Shown one piece after another: positions 1 through 5,798 of a stretch of DNA of 64,000 bases; within the stretch, counting starts at the first letter, position 1, and every line of letters begins with the position of its first letter. The stretch is from contig NZ_JACYHF010000009.1 in NCBI RefSeq assembly GCF_016482685.1, positions 124,001 to 188,000 of the forward strand, read 5' to 3'. Source of the stretch: Streptomyces sp. DSM 110735. Lineage in GTDB: Bacteria > Actinomycetota > Actinomycetes > Streptomycetales > Streptomycetaceae. The notes under the pieces are model-generated. The model saw nothing but the letters and a program-made list of their open reading frames with translations. It searched no databases and was not told the origin of the DNA. A program made the position numbers and the translations under genes.

Positions 1-698
1 GCGATCTCCCGGTGGTCCCCGGCCACCGACGCGCCCACCCGGTGCCCCGCCTCCCGCAGGATGCCGAGCACGTCCGTCAGGTACTCCTCGCCCTGGCTGT
101 TGTCGGTGCGCACCTGCTTCAGCGCGTCCGCGAGGAGCGTGCCGTCGAACGCGAACACCCCGCTGTTGATCTCCCGGACCGCCCGCTGCTCCTCGGTCGC
201 GTCCTTGTGCTCCACGATCGCCGTCACCGCGCCGGTCGCCCCGTCCCGCACGATCCGGCCGTACCCGGTCGCGTCCGGCACCTCGGCGGTCAGCACGGTC
301 ACCGCGTTGCCGTCGGCGTGGTGCGTACCGGCCAGGTCCCGCAGCGTGTCCGCCGTCAGCAGCGGGGTGTCACCGCACACGACGACGACGGTGCCCTCCA
401 GCGGACCGCCCAGCTCCTCCAGCGCCATCCGCACCGCGTGACCGGTGCCGTTCTGCGTCTCCTGCACGGCGGTGCGGACGCCGGGGTCGATCTCCGCCAG
501 GTGCGCGGCGACCTGCTCACGGGCGTGGCCCACCACGACGACGAGGTGCTCCGGGTCCAGCTCACGGGAGGCGGCCAGCACATGACCGACCAGGGACCGA
601 CCGCAGATCTCGTGCAGCACCTTCGGTGTGGCGGACTTCATACGGGTGCCCTCACCCGCTGCGAGTACGACGACGGCTGCCGGGCGAATGGCGCTCAC
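1..698 (-). CDS. glmU: GlmU, N-terminal part (UDP-GlcNAc pyrophosphorylase), cut by window edge
   Basis: Bifunctional enzyme that acetylates GlcN-1-P and joins GlcNAc-1-P to UTP, giving UDP-GlcNAc for peptidoglycan; cytoplasmic. Only the first 232 codons are here; the C-terminal left-handed beta-helix acetyltransferase half lies off the window. The nucleotidyltransferase signature LAAGEGTRMKS is at about residues 12-22, followed by VVCGDTPLL, the QNGTGHA loop and EEYLTD. The start is the GTG at 698: an AAAGG ribosome site precedes it, and the nearby upstream ATG frame stops at once. The family assignment is secure. Confidence 0.95.
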   Translation of the reverse strand, partial: MSAIRPAAVVVLAAGEGTRMKSATPKVLHEICGRSLVGHVLAASRELDPEHLVVVVGHAREQVAAHLAEIDPGVRTAVQETQNGTGHAVRMALEELGGPLEGTVVVVCGDTPLLTADTLRDLAGTHHADGNAVTVLTAEVPDATGYGRIVRDGATGAVTAIVEHKDATEEQRAVREINSGVFAFDGTLLADALKQVRTDNSQGEEYLTDVLGILREAGHRVGASVAGDHREI

Positions 699-778
699 GG
701 GGTTGCCTTTCGGCTCATGAAGGGTGTGGGGGGTGACGAGCGCAGGATACCGGGGGGAAATCCGGGGGACATGAGAGC

Positions 779-810
779 GGGTCCCGCCGGGGGGATGCCG
801 GTCGGGACCC
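779..810 (-). terminator. Hairpin downstream of tRNA-Gln
   Basis: Perfect 8-bp inverted repeat GGGTCCCG / CGGGACCC with a 16-nt loop, 25 nt past the 3' end of the minus-strand tRNA-Gln. It lacks a T-run, as is usual in Streptomyces. It most likely ends the tRNA transcript before the glmU promoter region. Confidence 0.6.
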
Positions 811-835
811 GAACGTGGGATGAGTGTGCTGTGGG

Positions 836-906
836 CTCCCGGAGAAGGATTCGAACCCTCATTCAACGGACCAAAACCGTTTGTCCTGCCCTTAGACGAT
901 CCGGGA
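836..906 (-). tRNA. tRNA-Gln (anticodon TTG)
   Basis: Read on the minus strand. Acceptor arms TCCCGGA / TCCGGGA, discriminator G. The anticodon stem AACGG/CCGTT encloses loop TTTTGGT, so the anticodon is TTG. The T-loop GGTTCGAATCC is present and CCA is not encoded. The 5' end is only 11 nt below the stop codon of the upstream minus-strand gene, so it may be processed from a shared transcript. Confidence 0.95.
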
Positions 907-917
907 TGGATGGCGCG

Positions 918-1796
918 CTAGGTCCGATTCGGTTGATCGATCTCGCGCGCGGCCTCCACTATGCCGTACCAGGACCCCTCAATGCGACGGTACAAGTCGG
1001 CACCTTTCAGTACTTTGATGACGAGGCAGCCCCGGTAGCCCTCGCCGGTGTTCTTCCGGACCGTCCTGGGGTTGTGGCGCTTGAGTCCCGTCTTGTTGAA
1101 GGCGGAGGGATCGGCGCCCACGAGATCCGCCCAGTAGCGCTCGGCGGCCGGGACGTCCGCGCTCTCGTGGATGAGCACCATGAACCGCAGTTGCTCGCGC
1201 GCTACCCCGAGCAGGTCCAGCCAGGCGAGGAAGACCTCGATCATGCCGGGGTCGCTGTTGACGAAGGTGACGATCTCGCGGCGGTCGTACGGCTTGTCCT
1301 TGGCGCCCTCGGCCCAGTAGAGCCCGACGCCGATCAGGAACAGCTCGCGCCCCGACAGAGGGCCCACGGCCCGTGCGGCCTGCTCCTTGGTGCGCCGGCG
1401 TTCCTCGTCGCGGACGCGCAGCCGTTCCTCCCAGCCCTTGCGGGCGATGGCCGACGCCTCCTCGGGGGTGCGGCGCTCCGGCTTCGGCAGGTCCCGTACC
1501 CACAGTGAGATCGAGCTCTTCGAGCAGCCCAGCTCCATCTGGATCCGGTCGTACGTGAACCCCTGCCGCCTCAGCTCCCGTGCCCTCTCCCGCAGGTCGT
1601 CCTTCGCGTTCGGGCGTTTTGTCCAGTCCGGGGGCGGCTCCCCGTGGACGAGGCGGTTGAGGAGGTCGTTGTTGAAGACTTTCAGTTCGTCGCGGATCTG
1701 GCGGAGGCTGAGCCCCGCGCGGCGGAGCGCGACCGCTCGCTCCCGCAACGCCTCGAAGTCCGCGTGCCGTCCGTCGTTGCCCGGTGAATGTGCCAT
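918..1796 (-). CDS. Double-HTH protein with LAGLIDADG-like C-terminal domain
   Basis: 292 aa. Two similar helix-turn-helix units lie at about residues 14-45 and 68-103; the second ends in GCSKSSISLWVRDLP. The C-terminal half has GVGLYWAEGAK, FVNSDPGMI, LIHESAD and LKRHNPRTVRKNTGEGYRG. I recognise this as a widespread actinobacterial family. GLYWAEG resembles a single LAGLIDADG helix, so a homing-endonuclease-derived DNA-binding protein is my inference, not a demonstrated function. The second of two close ATGs (1796) was chosen; 1802 adds MH. Neither has a strong ribosome site. The stop codon lies 11 nt from tRNA-Gln. Confidence 0.8.
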   Translation of the reverse strand: MAHSPGNDGRHADFEALRERAVALRRAGLSLRQIRDELKVFNNDLLNRLVHGEPPPDWTKRPNAKDDLRERARELRRQGFTYDRIQMELGCSKSSISLWVRDLPKPERRTPEEASAIARKGWEERLRVRDEERRRTKEQAARAVGPLSGRELFLIGVGLYWAEGAKDKPYDRREIVTFVNSDPGMIEVFLAWLDLLGVAREQLRFMVLIHESADVPAAERYWADLVGADPSAFNKTGLKRHNPRTVRKNTGEGYRGCLVIKVLKGADLYRRIEGSWYGIVEAAREIDQPNRT

Positions 1797-1949
1797 GTGC
1801 ATACCGTCCGGGCGGAACGGGTAGGTCCGGTGGTGATGAGCCGGGGTTCAGCAGTTCGAGCGATTTCAGATGGTTTCGACGGCATTCGATTACGGTGTGT
1901 GATCCGGGCGGAGGGCGAAACTCGCCGGAAAAGCCGCCCTCGCCGCCCG

Positions 1950-1955
1950 TAGGCT
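1950..1955 (+). promoter_or_regulatory. -10 box TAGGCT, probable leaderless start
   Basis: TAGGCT followed by exactly six bases and then the ATG at 1962. In Streptomyces this geometry puts the transcription start on the A of the ATG, giving a leaderless mRNA. No clear -35 is visible. Confidence 0.55.
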
Positions 1956-1961
1956 GGAGGC

Positions 1962-3269
1962 ATGACCACGACGGGGGAAGACCGCGCCAGGGCCCTGACC
2001 GGCCCATGGTGGTGGGAGAGGCGGCGCGGCGCGGCGCTGGACGGTGCGCTGGCCCTGGCGTCCGCGGTGGAGTGCGGAGCGGAGGGCATCCCGTTCGCCC
2101 GGGACGCGGGTGTGCCGCTGTCGGTGGGGATCGTGTTCGGTCTGCTGGCCGGTGCGGTGCTGCTGGTGCGCAGGAAGTGGCCGGTGGCGGTCGTGCTCGT
2201 CGCGATCGCGATCACCCCGGCGCAGATGGGCTTCCTGATGGGCATCGTGGGGCTGTACACGCTGGCGGCGTGCGAGCTGCCGCGCCGGATCATCGTCGCG
2301 CTCGCGGGCATGTCGCTGGTGGGCACGATGATCGTGACGTTCGTGCGGGTGCGCCAGGACATGGCGCGGGGTGATCTGACGCTGGGCGACTGGTTCGTGC
2401 CGTTCGCGGCGGTCACGACGTCGCTGGGGCTGACGGCGCCGCCGTTGCTGCTCGGGTTGTACGTGGGGGCGCGCCGTCGGCTGATGGAGAGTCTGCGGGA
2501 GCGGGCGGACAGCCTGGAGCGGGAGCTCCAGTTGCTCGCGGAGCGGGCGGAGGAGCGGGCGGAGTGGGCGCGGGGCGAGGAGCGGACGCGGATCGCCCGT
2601 GAGATGCACGACGTGGTGGCGCACCGGGTGAGTCTGATGGTGGTGCACGCGGCGGCGTTGCAGGCGGTGGCCCGCAAGGACCCGGAGAAGGCGGTGCGGA
2701 ACGCGGCGCTGGTGGGGGACATGGGTCGCCAGGCGCTGACGGAGCTGCGGGAGATGCTGGGCGTGCTGCGGTCGGGGAACGCGGGGCGGCGTGCCGCGGA
2801 GCCGGTGCCGTTGGCGGCGGTGGGGGCGGCTGCCGCGGAGGCGGCGTCGCGGGCGGCTGCCGAGGAGGTCCTCGACGGACCGAGCCTGGGCGAGCTGGAG
2901 GAGCTGGTGGGGCAGTCCGCGGCGGCGGGGATGGTGGTGGCCCTGTCGGTGGAGGGGGAGGTGCGTTCGTACGCGGCGGAGGTGGAGCAGACGGCGTACC
3001 GGGTGGTGCAGGAGGCGCTGACGAACGTGCACAAGCACGCGGCGGGTGCGCGGACCTTCGTGCGCTTGGCGCATCGGCGGGCGGAGATCGCGATGCAGGT
3101 GGAGAACGAGTCTCCGCCGGAGGTGGCGTCGGCGTCGGCGGGTCTGCCGTCCGGCGGCAACGGTCTGCTCGGGATGCGCGAGCGCGTGGTGGCGCTGGGG
3201 GGCGTGTTCGTGTCGGGGCCGACGGAGAAGGGCGGCTTCCGGGTGTCGGCGGTGATTCCGGCGGTGTGA
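1962..3269 (+). CDS. NarL-type sensor histidine kinase (HisKA_3)
   Basis: 435 aa. The N-terminal 165 residues form about five membrane segments with short loops. A coiled-coil linker (about 165-205) leads to the HisKA_3 dimerisation box REMHDVVAHRVSLM, with the phosphorylated His at about 216. The HATPase N-box VVQEALTNVHKHA is at about 347-359, and the G-box GNGLLGMRER is near 400. It should autophosphorylate and signal to a LuxR/NarL response regulator. No regulator gene is adjacent, so it is an orphan within this window. Its small extracellular portion suggests intramembrane or cell-envelope sensing. Confidence 0.9.
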   Translation: MTTTGEDRARALTGPWWWERRRGAALDGALALASAVECGAEGIPFARDAGVPLSVGIVFGLLAGAVLLVRRKWPVAVVLVAIAITPAQMGFLMGIVGLYTLAACELPRRIIVALAGMSLVGTMIVTFVRVRQDMARGDLTLGDWFVPFAAVTTSLGLTAPPLLLGLYVGARRRLMESLRERADSLERELQLLAERAEERAEWARGEERTRIAREMHDVVAHRVSLMVVHAAALQAVARKDPEKAVRNAALVGDMGRQALTELREMLGVLRSGNAGRRAAEPVPLAAVGAAAAEAASRAAAEEVLDGPSLGELEELVGQSAAAGMVVALSVEGEVRSYAAEVEQTAYRVVQEALTNVHKHAAGARTFVRLAHRRAEIAMQVENESPPEVASASAGLPSGGNGLLGMRERVVALGGVFVSGPTEKGGFRVSAVIPAV

Positions 3270-3272
3270 GGG

Positions 3273-3303
3273 GCTCCCCGGTGGTGTGGTGCTGTCGGGG
3301 AGC
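3273..3303. terminator. Convergent terminator hairpin
   Basis: GCTCCCCG / CGGGGAGC perfect 8-bp stem with a 15-nt loop. It lies between the plus-strand kinase stop and the minus-strand SUKH-3 stop and could serve both. Confidence 0.6.
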
Positions 3304-3312
3304 GGTCCGCGC

Positions 3313-3843
3313 TCAGCCCGCCGTCAGCCGTACCGGACGCGTGCCCGTGATCAGCGCGGCCAGGGCGTGGTCGATGTCGGGGCCGAGGTACCAGTCGCCG
3401 CTGTGGTCGAGGGCGTAGACGCGGCCCTCGGCGTCGATGGCGAGGAGGGCGGCGGTGGCGGTCTCCTCGCCGAGGGGGCTGACCTCGGTGCCGAGCGCGC
3501 GTCCGAGGTCGCCGAGGGTGCGGGCGAGGTGGAGACCGTGCAGGGGGTCGAGGTGGAGGGTGGCGGGGGCGATCTGGCGGCCGGTGCCGGTGGGGGTGAC
3601 GTGCAGTCCGCCGAATTCCGCCCAGGCTTCGACGGCGGCGGGGAAGACGGTGTGGCGGTGGCCTGCGGGGGAGAGGTGTTCGCGCAGGGTGTCGGCCCAG
3701 ACCTCGGCCTGTTTTATGTCCCAGCGTCCGGGGTGCCAGCCCGCGGTGCGCAGGGCGTTGTCGGCGGCGCCGGGGAAGCGGGGGGCGGCGGGTGGCTGGC
3801 CGAGTGTGGTGGTGCCGGGTGCGGTGGTGCGGTTGGGGTGCAT
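3313..3843 (-). CDS. SUKH-3 family immunity protein
   Basis: 176 aa. The pattern fits SUKH-3: an ALRTAGWHPGR start, the VFPAAVEAWAEFGGL helix and the C-terminal SGDWYLGPDIDHALAALITG segment. SUKH proteins neutralise nuclease or deaminase toxins in polymorphic toxin systems. It lies 86 nt downstream of the YwqJ-like deaminase gene on the same strand, the classic toxin-immunity order. No signal peptide, so it is cytoplasmic. A GAAGG ribosome site sits just before the ATG. Immunity to the neighbour is inferred from family and position. Confidence 0.8.
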   Translation of the reverse strand: MHPNRTTAPGTTTLGQPPAAPRFPGAADNALRTAGWHPGRWDIKQAEVWADTLREHLSPAGHRHTVFPAAVEAWAEFGGLHVTPTGTGRQIAPATLHLDPLHGLHLARTLGDLGRALGTEVSPLGEETATAALLAIDAEGRVYALDHSGDWYLGPDIDHALAALITGTRPVRLTAG

Positions 3844-3851
3844 GTGCCTTC

Positions 3852-3896
3852 GATCGTCGTGCGTGCGGTCGTCGTGTGCGCGGTCGTCGTGCGCGC
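3852..3896. repeat. Three exact-length 15-bp tandem units
   Basis: GATCGTCGTGCGTGC, GGTCGTCGTGTGCGC and GGTCGTCGTGCGCGC lie head to tail. They fill the spacer between the deaminase stop and the SUKH-3 start codon. No function is visible. Confidence 0.75.
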
Positions 3897-3929
3897 GGTG
3901 GTTTCCGGTGGCCGGTCGGGCCGCGGGTG

Positions 3930-4445
3930 TCAGTTGCCGCCGGTGGCCGGGTCGACGATGCGGACGCCGAAGTGGGCGCTGAGGGCGGAGCAGGCGCGGC
4001 AGGGGGCGGCGAAGCTGCCGTGGAGGGGGTCGCCGTCCTCGCGTATGCGGCGGGCGGTGAGCTTGGCCTGCTTGAGGGCTTTGCGAGCCTCGCCGTTGGT
4101 GAGGGGTCGGCGCGCGGCGCGTCTGCTGCGGGTCGCCTCGACGGCGGTGAGGTGCCGGGAGATGAGGATCGTTTCGGCGCAGCGTCCGGTGAAGCGGTCG
4201 CGCTGGTTGCTGGTGAGGGTGTCGAGGAAGTCCTGGACGAGCGGGTGCAGCGCGGGCGGCCGGTCGCCCCGGGCGGCGGTCCCGGTGAGGGTCTCGCCGC
4301 GTACGGAGAGGGCGGCGGCGATGGTGGGGAGGATGCCGTCACGCCGGTGGAGGAGGGTGGGCGCGGGGGGCGCGTCGGTGGCGCTCCAGCCGACGCGGGG
4401 GTCGCCGGAGGGCGTGTCGGTGCTCTTCGCCGCCATCGTGTTCAT
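3930..4445 (-). CDS. YwqJ-like nucleic-acid deaminase (toxin-type)
   Basis: 171 aa. It has the two zinc-binding elements of the deaminase superfamily in YwqJ form: GRCAE (Cys89, Glu91) and PCRAC (Cys149, Cys152). YwqJ-type domains are usually C-terminal toxin warheads; this one is free-standing, with no Rhs/WXG/secretion module and no signal peptide. The start is the ATG at 4445, preceded by GGGAGGGAAAG; the reading frame stays open for 29 more codons upstream but without a ribosome site. It is followed by SUKH-3. Substrate unknown. Confidence 0.75.
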   Translation of the reverse strand: MNTMAAKSTDTPSGDPRVGWSATDAPPAPTLLHRRDGILPTIAAALSVRGETLTGTAARGDRPPALHPLVQDFLDTLTSNQRDRFTGRCAETILISRHLTAVEATRSRRAARRPLTNGEARKALKQAKLTARRIREDGDPLHGSFAAPCRACSALSAHFGVRIVDPATGGN

Positions 4446-4594
4446 GATCGTCTTTCCCTCCCCTGGAGCTCCCCCGAGGGACACAGAGTGCCAAATGCCG
4501 TGGCTGCTGCGGAAGCTGGGGCGGCGCGACACGCCAGAGTCGTGACGCTGTGTGACTGTATGTCATGCGGGCGAGGAGGATCGGCGACCTCGGA

Positions 4595-4634
4595 GCGGTG
4601 GTCCGGCGGGTGCTCGGGGCGGTGGTCCGGCGGG
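4595..4634. repeat. 16-bp direct repeat, period 24
   Basis: GCGGTGGTCCGGCGGG occurs exactly at 4595-4610 and 4619-4634. The second copy ends just before the -35 of the promoter of the next operon, so it could bind a regulator. Confidence 0.7.
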
Positions 4635-4637
4635 CCG

Positions 4638-4666
4638 GTGACCGGTGTGCGCGTACCGCATAGGCT
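4638..4666 (+). promoter_or_regulatory. Promoter of WHH-SUKH operon
   Basis: GTGACC (4638-4643), 17-bp spacer, TAGGCT (4661-4666). This is close to the Streptomyces vegetative consensus. It implies a leader of about 120 nt to the ATG at 4795. The 349-nt gap 4446-4794 holds this promoter and the 16-bp repeats; I see no gene in it. Confidence 0.55.
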
Positions 4667-4794
4667 GTCGGCACCGCGCCGGTCGCGGTCGAGGCGTCGG
4701 TGACGCCTGAGACAGTCGGATACGGGTCGGGGTGCGTGCGCCGGTCGAGGGCGCGGGCACCGGCTCGTACAGAGTGCCGCAGGGGGCAACCGCC

Positions 4795-5787
4795 ATGACG
4801 ACAGGTCGGCTCGGGCAGGAGGCCGCGCCGCCGAACGCGGCTTATGCCGGGCAGGTCGTGCACTTCCCGGACCCGGTGCGGGCGGCGCGTCATCCGCGAG
4901 GGGTACGGGTCGACGAGCGGGGCTACCCCGATTTCGCGCCGTACGCGCGCGCGGCCGCGGAGATCGCGGACCCGCCGGAGGGTTTCGGCGTCGACGAGTT
5001 GCGGCTGACGGACTACGTGTCGGCGAACGCGGCGCTGGCGGCGTCGGGTCACGAACTGTGGGACACGGTCCCGGACGTGGCGACGCCCCACAACTGGACG
5101 TGGCACCACGTGGCGGGCTCGCGTCGGCTTGAGCTGGTCCCGGTCGAGGTGAAGGCGCTGCTGCGGCATCACGGCGGTCTGGCGACGGCGGTGGTGGACC
5201 ACGACAAGCGGGGCACGCGACCGCTGCCGGAGACGCGTCCGGCGCACTTCGGACTGCCCAAGTCGGGTGTGGCGGTGACGGAGTCACAGGTGCAGGGGGT
5301 CGAGGAGGACCTCGGGTACCGGCTGCCGGGCGCCTACCGCTCGTTTTTGAAGGCGGCGGGCGGGTGCGCCCCGGTGGGCGCGGCGCTCGACGCGGAGCTG
5401 GGACTGCTGGTGGACCAGCCGTTCTTCACGGTGCGGGACGAGGCGGCGGTCAACGACCTGGTGTACGTCAACAAGTGTCTGCGCGACCACCTGACGAAGG
5501 ACTACCTGGGCGTCGGGTTCGTGCAGGGCGGTCTGCTCGCGGTGAAGGTCAGGGGCGAGCGGGCGGGTTCGGTGTGGTTCTGCGCGTACGACGACGTACG
5601 GGACGTGGATCCGGCGTGGTCTCCGGCGGAGCGCGTGGAGCGGCTGCTGCTGCCGTGCGGCGACGACTTCGACGCGTTCCTGTCGCGGCTCGCGGGCGAT
5701 CCGCCGGAGCTGGAGACGGTGGCGGGTCTGATGGTGGACGGCGGCTTCGCGCGTGCGGTGCCGGTGTCCTCGGCTGCGGGGGAGTGA
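4795..5787 (+). CDS. WHH-type nuclease fused to SUKH (SMI1/KNR4) domain
   Basis: 330 aa. The N-terminal half has TWHH at about residues 102-105, then LELVPVEVKALLRHHGG. This is the conserved core of WHH nucleases of the HNH/ENDO VII superfamily, normally toxin tips. The C-terminal half (about 160-320) is SUKH: VTESQVQGVEEDLGYRLPGAYRSFLKAAGG and VWFCAYDDV. A toxin-like and an immunity-like fold are therefore joined in one chain, which may be a domesticated pair. No secretion signal. The ATG at 4795 has AGGGGG upstream; the longer frame from 4732 is less likely. The next gene starts 11 nt past the stop. Confidence 0.8.
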   Translation: MTTGRLGQEAAPPNAAYAGQVVHFPDPVRAARHPRGVRVDERGYPDFAPYARAAAEIADPPEGFGVDELRLTDYVSANAALAASGHELWDTVPDVATPHNWTWHHVAGSRRLELVPVEVKALLRHHGGLATAVVDHDKRGTRPLPETRPAHFGLPKSGVAVTESQVQGVEEDLGYRLPGAYRSFLKAAGGCAPVGAALDAELGLLVDQPFFTVRDEAAVNDLVYVNKCLRDHLTKDYLGVGFVQGGLLAVKVRGERAGSVWFCAYDDVRDVDPAWSPAERVERLLLPCGDDFDAFLSRLAGDPPELETVAGLMVDGGFARAVPVSSAAGE

Positions 5788-5798
5788 GTTTTCCGGCG

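Noticed and set aside
836..1796. Integrated element at the tRNA-Gln 3' end
   Set aside because: No integrase and no duplicated tRNA 3' end is visible; the neighbouring gene lies at the 5' side of the tRNA.
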